The notes: generated by a model not told the origin, from the sequence alone. Counted from the stretch's first letter, positions 27,716-36,685 are shown. The stretch is 64,000 bases of DNA from CAWBOY01 sp963790585 (GCA_963790585.1 CAWBOY010000006.1:1054001-1118000), one strand, 5' to 3'. A program made the numbers and translations.

Positions 27716-27742
27716 TTATATAGCCCCCGGCTTGCCGGGGGT
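27716..27742. repeat. REP-like palindrome TATATAG-CCCCCGGC
   Basis: The plus strand carries TATATAGCCCCCGGCTTGCC followed by GGGGGT, a short perfect stem with a TTG-containing loop. It sits just upstream of the CoA-transferase start. Similar units occur at 35177-35202 and twice at 40822-40887, always between genes, so this is a dispersed family. Confidence 0.75.
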
Positions 27743-27811
27743 CGCGTCGGCACGCTTGGATTTGATGCAGTCTATTCCCGCCGGCGAGGGACGGCGAGCA
27801 TCCTTGACGCC

Positions 27812-28732
27812 TCACCCCGCCAGAATGTACCCCGCCAAACGCCCACCTTGCTCGGGAATGATCTGTAGCAATTCGTTGACCTGCGTCGATTCGGCCTCGG
27901 CCGCTGGAATGACCAGGAACACGCCATCGCACACCGCCGCGAGGGCCGTATGCTCGGGTCGTCCGTCCCACCGCTGGCTCATGAAGAACACTAGATCGCA
28001 GCGTTCACGCAAATTGCCAAGAAGAACTCGCGCTGCCGCTGGAGTCGCTCGGAACGATCCGCCGACGCCGGCGGGCAATGCCAGTAAAGCGTCTTGCGCC
28101 GTCTTCTGCAGGGCGCGATCGAGGGGCGTCGTTCCGGCCAAAACGTCGTTCAATCCTGTCGCACCAACGATTCCCAGGCTTTCGGTAAACGTGGAAGCGG
28201 CACCGATGCCATCGACAACGACGACACGCTTGCCCGTGCGTGCCGCGGTTACGGCCAGATTCAGTAGGACGTTGGTAATTGCCATTCCCGGCAAGGCAGC
28301 GGCAAGCAGGAGCGCCGGCTTCCCCGGCGGCACGGCGTCGATCGTGCTTCGCAACAAGGCACGATATTGTTCACTCACGGCATGATCGGGGTCGTGAAAC
28401 GCAATGACTTCGGCAGCCATTTTCGGCGTCGCTTCGACCAAGTTTTTCCGGATCGGCAATGAGCGAAACGCGACACTTATCACGGGCGTCGCCGGCGCCG
28501 AGCTGACTATGGGTTTCGCCGCCTGAGTTACAGGCCGAAATCGGAGTACCGAAGCCGAACCGGTGAGTTCGCGATTCGGGCCGACTTCGATGTAAGGAAT
28601 CTCATCGTCCACCACGGGCGGCACTTCGGCGCTGACAATCTCGGCTTCCTGCTTAACCAGCTTCGGCGCGGGCATGATGCGCCCCTCCGTTGGCGGCAGC
28701 GATCGGCGCAGTAGTTCAAAGATCTTAGCCAT
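27812..28732 (-). CDS. CpsD/BY-kinase-like protein with degenerate P-loop
   Basis: 306 residues. The region from 120 on follows the CpsD/CapB layout: HAVSEQYRALLRSTIDA, then a strand-loop-helix ALLLAAALPGMAITNVLLNLAVTAARTGKRVVVVDGIGA, GLNDVLAGTTPLDRALQK and a final GVFLVIPAAEAESTQVNE. True members read SSxPGEGKST at the loop. Here it is AALPGMAIT, with no Lys or Ser/Thr to hold phosphate, so ATP binding is unlikely. The N-terminal 110 residues are Pro-rich and variable. It is followed by the CoA-transferase and preceded by the ExeA-type ATPase, a pairing common in exopolysaccharide loci. Confidence 0.7.
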   Translation of the reverse strand: MAKIFELLRRSLPPTEGRIMPAPKLVKQEAEIVSAEVPPVVDDEIPYIEVGPNRELTGSASVLRFRPVTQAAKPIVSSAPATPVISVAFRSLPIRKNLVEATPKMAAEVIAFHDPDHAVSEQYRALLRSTIDAVPPGKPALLLAAALPGMAITNVLLNLAVTAARTGKRVVVVDGIGAASTFTESLGIVGATGLNDVLAGTTPLDRALQKTAQDALLALPAGVGGSFRATPAAARVLLGNLRERCDLVFFMSQRWDGRPEHTALAAVCDGVFLVIPAAEAESTQVNELLQIIPEQGGRLAGYILAG

Positions 28733-28749
28733 TTGGCTTCTCCTCGATC

Positions 28750-29710
28750 TCAGGCCGTTTTACCCGGGACGCGGAATAGACGATAAGACGGGTCGTCTGA
28801 GTCTTTCATGCCCGTCGGTGAGATCGAGAGGGCAGAAGGTTCGCCTTCGGATGCGGAGGCGTCCGTCGTCGCCAGCTCGCTTTCCGCACAGGGGTCTTGC
28901 AGACCCATCGCAACCAGTGCTTCTAGGGCCGCCTCGACATCTACGAACGCAGCGCCATTCTCCGCGCTCAACAGCATCGCCTGATGCGCGGCCTGATTCA
29001 GAAGCCGCGGCACGCCACCGGTGGCACGGGCCAAAAGCTCTAACACTTCGTCAGCCAGGACTTCGCCCGGCTTGCCGCCAGCCAGGCGGATATGGTGCAG
29101 CAAATAATCGGCCGCTTCCTGAACTCCCAGCGAGGCCAGCTCAACTTTTGCCACCAATCGCTGTCGAAGTGCCGCCAACTCGGGCTGGCGCAAGGTCTCG
29201 ACTACCTTGGGTTGGCCGATCAGGATGACCTGCAACGCCTTGCCAGAGCGCGACTCCAGGTTGCCCAAGAGCCGCAACTCCTCGAAATGATCGGCGTTCA
29301 AATGCTGGGCTTCGTCGATCATCAGGATCGTCGATCGCCCCTCGCTGAAGCCGTTCACGAGGTACTCAGTCAAGGCGAGACGAAGCTCTTGCTCGCCGCG
29401 CCCTTCGTAGGGCAGCCCGAGATCGTAAAGAATCGCCTGCAACAGCGCGGCCCGATTAGGGAAATGGCTGTTGATCAGAAAGACCGCATGGAACGTCGGG
29501 CCCAGTCGATCGAGTAGGCAATGGCACAGGAGCGTCTTGCCCGTACCCGGTTCGCCGCTGAGGAGGAGAAACCCTTCCCCCTCGGCGAGGCCTTGCTGCA
29601 AGCGCCAGGGCGCGCTCATGGCCCGTGGCTGGGTAATAGCAGCTACTATCGGGCGTCCCTGGAAACGGTCGCTGGCGCAAACCGAAGTGGGTCAAATCCA
29701 TGGTTGTCAC
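28750..29710 (-). CDS. ExeA-type AAA ATPase (frameshifted)
   Basis: The first frame gives MTTMDLTHFGLRQRPFPG...SCYYPATGHERAL, the typical ExeA/GspA start. Near 29608-29620 one extra base shifts it into the second frame, LQQGLAEGEGFLLLSGEPGTGKTLLCHCLLDRL with Walker A GEPGTGKT. Then come Walker B STILMIDEAQHLNADHFEELRLLGNLES, sensor 1 LQVILIGQP and the arginine region LRQRLVAKVEL. The C-terminal 80 residues are an acidic tail. Such ATPases occur in general secretion and in polysaccharide gene clusters. It lies 17 nt upstream of the CpsD-like gene in the same direction, so they form a pair. Confidence 0.82.
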
Positions 29711-29867
29711 ATCCCCCGGCTCGGCGTGTTGGCGTCATCGTTAGTCATCGACTTACGCGGCGGAGAACTTGAGTCCTCCGGATGCGGCGCCAGGGCATTT
29801 TGATTATCGCCGATCGCGTGAAGCTTGAAAAAATGGGTCGTTACCGTCGTGTCCGCCTTCGATGACA

Positions 29868-29967
29868 GACCGTCGCGCCAAAAACGTGTCTGAGTTGGCG
29901 CGACGGTCCGTCAATCTAACACCTTGTTCCGTTTAGGGTTACAATGAGACAGAGACCGTCGCGCCAA
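29868..29967. repeat. Three-arm palindromic element, GACCGTCGCGCC family, copy 1
   Basis: GACCGTCGCGCCAA at 29868-29881 pairs with TTGGCGCGACGGTC at 29895-29908. After a 45-nt linker the left arm recurs at 29954-29967. The copy at 63082-63182 has the same arms and exactly the same linker length. Nothing else is recognised in the 29711-30038 gap between the ExeA-type ATPase and the ankyrin-PQQ gene. Confidence 0.75.
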
Positions 29968-30038
29968 AAAATAACGTGAGCACCCCTCCCCGCCGGGATG
30001 GAGAATCAAATGCCCCGGATGCGCCGCGGTCGGCCCTT

Positions 30039-32165
30039 TCACTTCTTCCCAACGCCCCACAAAAAATGTTGGCTGCGCACAATCAGCATCCCTTTCGAAA
30101 TCGCTGGCGTCGCCATGCAGTAGTCGTCCATACTGTTGACGGCAAGAAGGCCAAATACCGGTCCTGCTTTGACGACGCGGATTTCGCCTTCTTCGGACGT
30201 GAAATAAAGCCGGCCGTCCGCGGCCACCGGCGAAGCGGTGTAACTGGTGCCGCCCATCCGCGCTTTGTAGACCTCCTTGCCCGTCTCGGCTTCGTAACAG
30301 GCGAGGATGCCGGAATTGGAGCAGGTGTAAAAGTAATCGCCGTAGACGATCGGCGTCGGCATGTAAGGCCCGCCGCGCATTTTGCTCCACAGGATCGAGG
30401 CGTTGGTATCCTCATCTTCCTTTAAGGATATATTGCCGGTCGCGCCGGGTTTGATGGCAAACATGGGCTGAATGGGGCGGTTGCCACTGGTGATGTAGAC
30501 CAAGCCTTTGCCAATCACCGGTGCTGGTATCGTCGCCTCGGACTTCTTGGCGAGTCGCCATAACTCGGCCCCGGTTTTTGGGTCGTAGCCTCGTGCATAT
30601 TGGGCAGCGTTGGTTACAATTTCGGTGCGTTTGGCATTCTTCCAGACGACGGGCGAACTCCACGACGGGATCTCATCGCGCGGCGTCGACCAGACCTTGG
30701 AGCCATCGTCGAGATTAAAGCCCGCGATGAACGAATCGCGGCTCAGGTCACATTGGAGAATACAAAGGTTGTCGTGGAGAACCGGCGAGTTGCCGAAGCC
30801 CCATTCATATTCTTGGTCGAGAGAGAAACTGGAATCGAGCGTGCTCAGGTCGCGTTTCCAGAGAAGTTTGCCATCGAAATCATAACAATAAAGCCCCTCC
30901 GAGCCGAAGCAAGCAACGATATGCCGACCATCTACAGCTGGAGTGCAGTTCGCCTGGCTCCCTTTTAGGTGGCGCTTGATTTTGGGTACGCCTTCGTAAG
31001 CCGTTTTGGTCCAGAGGATTTTACCGCTGTCGCGGTCGAGGCAGAGGACCTGCCAGGTGTGTTTGCTTACATCGTTAACAGATCCGACATCACCGTAATT
31101 GCCGACGCGGATTTTTGGATCTGCCTGCCCGCTACTGATCGCGGTGGTGATAAAGATGCGGTCGCCCCAGACGACGGGGCAGGAATGGCCAAGGCCGGGA
31201 ATCGGCGTTTTCCAGCGGATGTTTTCGTCTTTTTTGACATCCCAAGTGATCGGCGGTTTCTGGCCATCGGCGACGCCGGTACCGTCCGGACCGCGAAACG
31301 ATGGCCAATTGGCAGGTGCCGCGGTCTTGCCGTCGTCGGCGATCGAGTCGGGAAGTGACGCTTTGATCGGTTCTTTGAAGCGGTAGAAGCTGTATTCGGC
31401 CGAGCACCGTTTCATCGTGACGCGAGCGACTTCATCTCCTTTGAGTTCGATTCGATAACTGGTCCCTTCACTTCCTAACGGCACAAAATTGCTCGCCTCG
31501 CTAGCTTTCACCACGCGACCGTTAATGACGAGTTGACCATCCTTCACAGCGATTGTCATTTTGGCTCCGCCATCGCTGTCGTAGGCGCCGACGAGCTTCG
31601 ACCAGTTTTTCTTCTCCTCTTCCGAGGCCGCGGGCAGCGGCTTGGCGCCCGCTTTGTTTAAGATCTCCTTGAGTTCCTTATTGCTTGAGTTAGCCGTCAG
31701 GAACAAGCCCGCGTCGAGTGCGTCTTGGCTTATTTTGGTAAGATCGAGAATCGACTGCATCATCTTTGCATTGCCAAGGCCAACCGCCGTGAGGAAAGCC
31801 GCGTCGACATCCTTGGCACCGGATTTGATGAGCAATTGCACTGTTTTTAGTTGAAGACTGCCGGCCGCGGCGCTGAGCGGAGTCTGGTACCAAATATCAT
31901 CTCGACTATTAACATCGGCACCTTTTTTGACGAGGAGCTCAATCACATCGAGATTGCCCTTGCCCGCGGCGATCCACAGAGCAGAGACGCCAAACTCGTT
32001 CTTGGCGTTCACATCAGCCCCGTTGTCGATGGCCAGTTGCAGCGCTTTGACGTCGCCGTTTCGCACAGCGGCCCAGAGCGCATCGCGCTTGACATCGACG
32101 GCCCGCGACACGGCCCAACAAACGGAAAGCAGACCCAAAGCACATAAGAAGCGATTATGCGTCAT
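30039..32165 (-). CDS. Exported ankyrin-repeat + PQQ-like beta-propeller protein
   Basis: About 708 residues from ATG 32165, with a signal peptide (MTHNRFLCALGLLSVCWAVSRA). Residues 25-150 are ankyrin repeats (DALWAAVRNGDVKALQLAIDNGADVN, GVSALWIAAGKGNLDVIELLVKKGADVN). A small beta domain follows near 180-260. From about 280 (WPSFRGPDGTGVADGQKPP) to the end it is a PQQ-like propeller with repeats such as LCLDRDSGKILWTKT, YCYDFDGKLLWKRD and ACYEAETGKEVYKARM. WPSFRGPxGTG is the usual opening of secreted planctomycete propellers. No PQQ-dehydrogenase catalytic residues are evident, so it is probably a binding scaffold. It lies 46 nt behind serA. Confidence 0.88.
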   Translation of the reverse strand: MTHNRFLCALGLLSVCWAVSRAVDVKRDALWAAVRNGDVKALQLAIDNGADVNAKNEFGVSALWIAAGKGNLDVIELLVKKGADVNSRDDIWYQTPLSAAAGSLQLKTVQLLIKSGAKDVDAAFLTAVGLGNAKMMQSILDLTKISQDALDAGLFLTANSSNKELKEILNKAGAKPLPAASEEEKKNWSKLVGAYDSDGGAKMTIAVKDGQLVINGRVVKASEASNFVPLGSEGTSYRIELKGDEVARVTMKRCSAEYSFYRFKEPIKASLPDSIADDGKTAAPANWPSFRGPDGTGVADGQKPPITWDVKKDENIRWKTPIPGLGHSCPVVWGDRIFITTAISSGQADPKIRVGNYGDVGSVNDVSKHTWQVLCLDRDSGKILWTKTAYEGVPKIKRHLKGSQANCTPAVDGRHIVACFGSEGLYCYDFDGKLLWKRDLSTLDSSFSLDQEYEWGFGNSPVLHDNLCILQCDLSRDSFIAGFNLDDGSKVWSTPRDEIPSWSSPVVWKNAKRTEIVTNAAQYARGYDPKTGAELWRLAKKSEATIPAPVIGKGLVYITSGNRPIQPMFAIKPGATGNISLKEDEDTNASILWSKMRGGPYMPTPIVYGDYFYTCSNSGILACYEAETGKEVYKARMGGTSYTASPVAADGRLYFTSEEGEIRVVKAGPVFGLLAVNSMDDYCMATPAISKGMLIVRSQHFLWGVGKK

Positions 32166-32211
32166 ATTATCCCCAATACCTATAGCTTTTGTGCGGTATC
32201 CGTAGATCGAA

Positions 32212-33831
32212 TCATCCAAACCAGGGTGGCATCACTCCCGCCGGTGGTAGTTTCACGACATTAAGGCTGCTGATCTGCGCATGATCCCGGACTTCCTTGA
32301 GTGCTTCCTCCGGCGGCGGGCTATCGAGATTGAGGACGGCAATCGCCTCGCCTCCGGGCTGCTGACGGCCCACTGTCATCTGGGCGATGTTGACGCCATA
32401 TTTGCCGAAGATGGTGCCGATGAAGCCGATTAAGCCCGGTACGTCGCGATGGGTGAACAGCAGCAAAATGCCGTCGAGATAGGCGTCGAGGCGATACGGC
32501 CCGAGCTGAACGAGGCGGATGTATTGATTGCCGAAAAGCGTCGCGGCCGCGGTAAACGATTTCTTTTCGGTGTGAACGTCGACTTGCAGGAGCGTGCCGA
32601 AATCGCCTGTGGAAGAATTGGTCTGCTCAATGATTTCGATACCACGCTCAGCCGCGAGTAGCCGCGAGTTGACGATATTGACGTTCTGATCGAGCCGCGT
32701 TTCCAGCAAGCCAGCGGCGAACGCCCCGGTGATGAGCCGCGTCGAACGCCGTGCCAGGTCGCCGCGGAATTGTAGTTCCGCTTTGACGATCGCCCCCTGG
32801 CTCATCTGCGCATGCAGCAAGCCGAGTCGGCGGGCCATATCGACATAGAGGCGGACTTCGTCCAATTCACGCCGATCGACCGAGGCCATATTCACCGCGA
32901 ACCCGACCACTCCGCGCGTCAGGTAGTCGATCAACAATTGTGCCGCTTCGGTAGCGACGGCGAGCTGAGCTTCCACGGTGGAAGCGCCCAGATGGGGCGA
33001 AAGAACGATATTCGGGAGCTTCAAAAGAGGATTGTCGGCAGCAGGCGGTTCCTGAACAAAGACGTCGAGGGCCGCCCCCGCGAGATGGCCCGACTTCAGG
33101 GCGTTCAACAGAGCTTCTTCATTGATGATGCCGCCCCGAGCGCAGTTGATCACGCGTGCGCCCTTCGGCAGCAGCGCGAGAGCGCGGCTATCGATCAAAT
33201 CGCGCGTCTCGTCGGTCAATGGCGTATGGACAGTAAGGAAATCGCACAGAGGCAGGAGCGAGTTGAGATCGCCGACGGTCGTGATGCCAAGCTGCGATGT
33301 CGCGGGCGCGGCGAGAAACGGATCGAAGCCGACGATTTTCATATCGAGGCCGGCCGCACGGCGTGCCACTTCGCGGCCGATGCGGCCGAGCCCGATAACA
33401 CCCAGCGTTTTCCCAGCCACCTGAGCGCCGACGAACTTGTTGCGCTCCCATTTGCCCTGGCGCACGCTGGCATCGGCCGCTGGCAGTTGCCGCGCGACCG
33501 AAAGAAGTAAAGTGATCGTCTGCTCGGCGGTGCTGATCGTGTTGCCGCCGGGCGTATTCATCACGACGATGCCTTTTCGCGTTGCCGTGGCCACGTCGAT
33601 GCTATCGACACCGACGCCCGCGCGCACGATCACGCGCAATTTGCCGGGGTCTTGCAATAGATCGGCTGTGATCTTGGTGGCGCTACGAACCACGACGCCA
33701 TCGGCCGCGCGGATTGCGTCTTGTAGCGCGGCTCCCGTCAGGCCATGGCGTTCATCGAGCTCGATGCCAGCTTGCCGCAGCATATCGAGACCAGCGGCTT
33801 CCATTTTGTCGGCGATGAAGACACGAGGCAT
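32212..33831 (-). CDS. serA: D-3-phosphoglycerate dehydrogenase
   Basis: First step of serine synthesis. 539 residues, the long form with an intervening domain. The NAD-binding fold shows GKTLGVIGLGRIGREVA, and the catalytic residues appear in NCARGGIINEEAL (Arg) and LSPHLGAST (His). The C-terminus holds the allosteric-substrate-binding domain (about 320-450) and an ACT domain (DVPGLIGFIGTIFGKYGVNIAQM). The ACT domain suggests feedback by serine, as in other long SerA enzymes. GGAGCC lies six bases before ATG 33831. The frame is intact. Confidence 0.95.
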   Translation of the reverse strand: MPRVFIADKMEAAGLDMLRQAGIELDERHGLTGAALQDAIRAADGVVVRSATKITADLLQDPGKLRVIVRAGVGVDSIDVATATRKGIVVMNTPGGNTISTAEQTITLLLSVARQLPAADASVRQGKWERNKFVGAQVAGKTLGVIGLGRIGREVARRAAGLDMKIVGFDPFLAAPATSQLGITTVGDLNSLLPLCDFLTVHTPLTDETRDLIDSRALALLPKGARVINCARGGIINEEALLNALKSGHLAGAALDVFVQEPPAADNPLLKLPNIVLSPHLGASTVEAQLAVATEAAQLLIDYLTRGVVGFAVNMASVDRRELDEVRLYVDMARRLGLLHAQMSQGAIVKAELQFRGDLARRSTRLITGAFAAGLLETRLDQNVNIVNSRLLAAERGIEIIEQTNSSTGDFGTLLQVDVHTEKKSFTAAATLFGNQYIRLVQLGPYRLDAYLDGILLLFTHRDVPGLIGFIGTIFGKYGVNIAQMTVGRQQPGGEAIAVLNLDSPPPEEALKEVRDHAQISSLNVVKLPPAGVMPPWFG

Positions 33832-33917
33832 TCTGAGGCTCCGTTACGAGGCTTCGGTGATGAGCATTGATGTTTAGGGCCGTGGATACTTCACTTCAAT
33901 GACCGCGGGATGTCAAA

Positions 33918-34250
33918 CTACCGAGAAGGGCATGCATCGCGCTCCTTCAAATCATTAATGGTTTCTTGCAAGTAACCCCTGGAAACCGGATCGGTCGTCA
34001 ATTCCAGCAGCCCTTCAAATACTTCACGAGTCGTTTTGCATTTGCCTTTGAAGGCCGCTCGTCGATCGAGTTCAGCCAAATCGATTGATTTACTTGGCTG
34101 CTCGTAGAGCCGTTTGGCTCTTTGCAGATATGCTGGAACAAAAACCCCCACAATGTTGCCTTCCGCGTCGTTGATCTCTACCGGTTCTACAAAAACGGTG
34201 AGTTCTCTCAAAAGAGTTTTGTCATTCGTCGTAACCTGAATCATGGCCAT
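33918..34250 (-). CDS. Small hypothetical protein, second gene of a two-gene unit
   Basis: 110 residues (ATG 34250; ATG 34244 is possible). It begins with a short beta pattern (IQVTTNDKTLLRELTVFVEPVEINDAEGNIVGVFVP), like prevent-host-death or AbrB-like antitoxin starts, and then turns helical and charged (YLQRAKRLYEQPSKSIDLAELDRRAAFKG). Its partner, a 58-residue ORF, ends 18 nt upstream. The arrangement recalls small toxin-antitoxin or regulatory pairs, but no motif proves it. Function unknown. Confidence 0.55.
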   Translation of the reverse strand: MAMIQVTTNDKTLLRELTVFVEPVEINDAEGNIVGVFVPAYLQRAKRLYEQPSKSIDLAELDRRAAFKGKCKTTREVFEGLLELTTDPVSRGYLQETINDLKERDACPSR

Positions 34251-34268
34251 GTTTCCGTGAATGGGGCG

Positions 34269-34445
34269 TTATCTACTATACCGCGTCTCTTCCTCGAGTT
34301 TCTTGATGGCCTTGGCCAACAGAATCCTCTCGAGCGGATCCTTAATAAAGGTCAACCAATGCTTATACATCTCGACAGTTGTGTATGATCGTTCGGTCGA
34401 ATCTTTGTCGGGTTTTGGAAATTCTATTTCCCAAGGCGAGTTCAT
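34269..34445 (-). CDS. 58-residue hypothetical protein
   Basis: A short frame starting ATG 34445 with GAGGAC about eight bases upstream and ending TAA at 34269. It encodes MNSPWEIEFPKPDKDSTERS, then YTTVEMYKHWLTFIKDPLER and a charged helical tail ending EEETRYSR. It sits 18 nt upstream of the 110-residue gene on the same strand, so they are probably co-translated. The composition is acidic at the start and basic-helical later. I do not recognise the family. Confidence 0.5.
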   Translation of the reverse strand: MNSPWEIEFPKPDKDSTERSYTTVEMYKHWLTFIKDPLERILLAKAIKKLEEETRYSR

Positions 34446-34527
34446 CGTAAGTTGTCCTCAGCATCTCTTCTCGACGGACTGGCGGACTTTGCAAGAATTC
34501 CGCTGCACAAGCGAAACAGGACAGTCT

Positions 34528-35133
34528 CTAGGATAGCTTGCGCAGCAGGCTCACGCCAGCCGACAGGGCGGCATCCCAGTCCGGGCTCGCCTGGATGGCG
34601 CCGAACGTGCGTGGCGGCACTGGCTTGGCGGATCGCGGCTGAAGCTCCAGTTGCCAAAAGCCGACGTCGTGCCAGGAGTCGCATTTGTAGCCGGCGGCGG
34701 TGAAGACGCCCGCGGGCCGAAAGCCGATCGCTTCATGCAAACCGACGCTGGCCGGATTGGGAAGCGTGATCCCGGCATAGACCATCGCATAGCCTTGAAG
34801 TTTCAACAGCGCCAAAAGAGACGTGTAGAGAGCGCGGCCAAGGCCCGAGCGGCGTTGGCCGTCGCGAATATAGGCAGTGACTTCGGTGGACCATTGATAG
34901 GCTGGCCGATCGCGGAAGGAGCGGGCGTAGACATAGCCCAGGATTACGCCGTCGCGTTCGCAGACGAGCCAGGGAAACCGCGACAGAATCTCAACGATTC
35001 GGCGGCGCATTTCGTCGACCGAGGGCGGCTCGAGTTCGAATGAGACTGGCGAATTACCGCAAAAGGGGGCGTAAATGTCGCGTATTTGGGCGGCGTCGTC
35101 CGGCGTGGCGATGCGGATAATTGGTGCTGTCAT
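34528..35133 (-). CDS. GNAT family N-acetyltransferase (phosphinothricin acetyltransferase-like)
   Basis: 201 residues. The layout is that of PAT/YncA-like enzymes: IRIATPDDAAQIRDIYAPFCGNSPVSFELEPPS, PWLVCERDGVILGYVYARSFRDRPAYQWSTEVTAYI, and the acetyl-CoA loop RDGQRRSGLGRALYTSLLALLKLQGYAMVYAGI. The ending is NPASVGLHEAIGFRPAGVFTAAGYKCDSWHDVGFWQLEL. The Q/R-x-x-G-x-G/A motif is complete. The C-terminal 30 residues are extra. Family members acetylate amino groups of herbicides, methionine derivatives or other small amines; the real substrate is unknown. Confidence 0.88.
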   Translation of the reverse strand: MTAPIIRIATPDDAAQIRDIYAPFCGNSPVSFELEPPSVDEMRRRIVEILSRFPWLVCERDGVILGYVYARSFRDRPAYQWSTEVTAYIRDGQRRSGLGRALYTSLLALLKLQGYAMVYAGITLPNPASVGLHEAIGFRPAGVFTAAGYKCDSWHDVGFWQLELQPRSAKPVPPRTFGAIQASPDWDAALSAGVSLLRKLS

Positions 35134-35176
35134 AGGATTTGCCTAGTGAATTTCGGGCGACATCATTGCTTGGGCG

Positions 35177-35202
35177 AACCCCCAGCAAGCCGGGGGCTAT
35201 AT
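35177..35202. repeat. REP-like palindrome CCCCCAGCAAGCCGGGGG-CTATAT
   Basis: Palindrome of the same family as 27716-27742, here in the opposite orientation and followed by CTATAT. It lies between the GNAT gene and the sugar-isomerase-like gene, just upstream of the latter's start, and could act on its transcript leader. Confidence 0.75.
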
Positions 35203-35260
35203 GGCGGAACATTTTCCCACTATATTAGCGACAATCACCCTTTCCCCTGGGAGCCTCTCC

Positions 35261-36109
35261 ATGAAAATCGGCATGAACTTGTTGTTGTGGACGTCGCACG
35301 TAACTACCGAACATTTTCCTTTGTTCGCCAAGCTCAAAAAGGCCGGATTCGACGGCATTGAATTGCCGCTGTTCGAGGGGGACACGGCTCATTACAAGAC
35401 GGTTCGCAAGGAGATCGACAATCTTGGCCTGGGCTGTACCACGGTTACGGTAGTCGGTCCTGATACGAGCCCGATTAGTCCAGACGCCGCGATTCGGCGC
35501 AAGGCGCTCGACCGGATCAAGTGGGCGATCGAGATGACGTCAGTCCTGGGCGGTGAGAACCTATGCGGGCCGTACCATTCGCCTCTGGGCGAGTTTAGCG
35601 GAGCCGGGCCGACCGAAGATGAGAAGAAACGCGCCGTCGAGGTCCTGCGCCAGGCCGCCGACTTCGCTCAGCAGTCAAAGGTCATGCTGGCGATGGAGTA
35701 TCTCAATCGCTTCGAGTGCTATTTTCTGACCACGGCGGCCGATGCACGTTCGCTCGTGAAGCAGGTCAATCATCCGCACTTCCGCATGATGTATGACACC
35801 TTTCACGCCAATATCGAAGAGAAGCACGCCGCGCCGGTTATTTCCTCGGTCTTCGATAGCGTGGCGCATGTTCACATCAGCGAGAACGACCGCGGCACTC
35901 CGGGAACCGGCCACGTCGCCTGGGACGAGACCTTTAAGGCGATTCGCAAGTTCGGCTACGACGGTTGGATGGTTATCGAGGCATTTGGCCGAGCGCCTCC
36001 CGCGCTTGCAGCTGCAACCAAGGTATGGCGCGATCTGTTCCCGAGCCCAGAAGAGGTCTACACCGAAGGCATTCGCTTCATCAAGGAAAAGTGGGCCGCG
36101 GCCAAGTGA
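35261..36109 (+). CDS. Sugar phosphate isomerase/epimerase (TIM-barrel, xylose-isomerase-like)
   Basis: 282 residues from ATG 35261, preceded by GGGAGCC. The AP-endonuclease-2-like barrel is visible: MKIGMNLLLWTSHV, KKAGFDGIELPLFEGD, LCGPYHSPLGEFSG, MLAMEYLNRFECYFL with a metal-ligand Glu, HPHFRMMYDTFHANIEE with Asp and His ligands, and VAHVHISENDRGTPGTGHVAWDE. It resembles D-tagatose/D-psicose 3-epimerases and hydroxypyruvate isomerases. The metal site looks intact, so it is probably an active ketose epimerase. The upstream extension to 35201 overlaps a palindrome and is not coding in my view. Confidence 0.85.
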   Translation: MKIGMNLLLWTSHVTTEHFPLFAKLKKAGFDGIELPLFEGDTAHYKTVRKEIDNLGLGCTTVTVVGPDTSPISPDAAIRRKALDRIKWAIEMTSVLGGENLCGPYHSPLGEFSGAGPTEDEKKRAVEVLRQAADFAQQSKVMLAMEYLNRFECYFLTTAADARSLVKQVNHPHFRMMYDTFHANIEEKHAAPVISSVFDSVAHVHISENDRGTPGTGHVAWDETFKAIRKFGYDGWMVIEAFGRAPPALAAATKVWRDLFPSPEEVYTEGIRFIKEKWAAAK

Positions 36110-36322
36110 GCGTCGGCCGCCACAAGAATCGTTTGCTCCGGCGAGGTCAGCGTTGATACCGTTTTTGCACACAAAGCGCGCGGAATGTGCTTGACGGAAG
36201 TCGTTCAAGCCACTTAGATTTAAGGATCGACCCCGATATTGATTTTTTTTCTTCGCCCGTTTCCTCTCTCGATGGCGGAGCATTCTCGGGGTTTGCCGTT
36301 CGTGGCATCAAAGGAGATCGCT

Positions 36323-36685
36323 ATGTCGTCTCAGCCGCGCCGCCGCCGCCTGGAGGTGGAGCAGATTGGCGATGTTTCCGTTGTCAACTTCGTCGATAAG
36401 AAAATTCTCGACGAACAGAACATTCAGATCATCGGCGAGCAACTTTTCAGCCTCGTCGAACAGGAAGACCGCCGTAACATCCTGCTCAATTTCGGCAACG
36501 TCGAGTTCTTGTCGTCCGCCGCCCTTGGCAAGCTGATCTCACTTAATAAAAAGGTGCAGACCGCGAAGGGCAAGCTGGTCCTTTGCAATATCGCGCCTGA
36601 GATCCTCGAAGTTTTCGAGATCACGAAACTCGATAAGTTCTTCAAGATCGAGGGCGACGAACAGGCGGCCTTGCAGTTGTTCTAG
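36323..36685 (+). CDS. STAS-domain anti-sigma factor antagonist
   Basis: 120 residues from ATG 36323, fixed by AAGGAG six bases upstream. The STAS fold is clear (GDVSVVNFVDKKILDEQNIQIIGEQLFSLV, ILLNFGNVEFLSSAALGKLISLNKKVQ). In SpoIIAA/RsbV-type antagonists the phosphorylated Ser lies in the D-x-S-x-x-G context; here the site reads EFLSSAALG, with Ser in the right place. It is followed 187 nt later by an RsbW-like ATP-binding protein, so the two probably form a partner-switching pair. No sigma factor lies next door. Confidence 0.9.
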   Translation: MSSQPRRRRLEVEQIGDVSVVNFVDKKILDEQNIQIIGEQLFSLVEQEDRRNILLNFGNVEFLSSAALGKLISLNKKVQTAKGKLVLCNIAPEILEVFEITKLDKFFKIEGDEQAALQLF

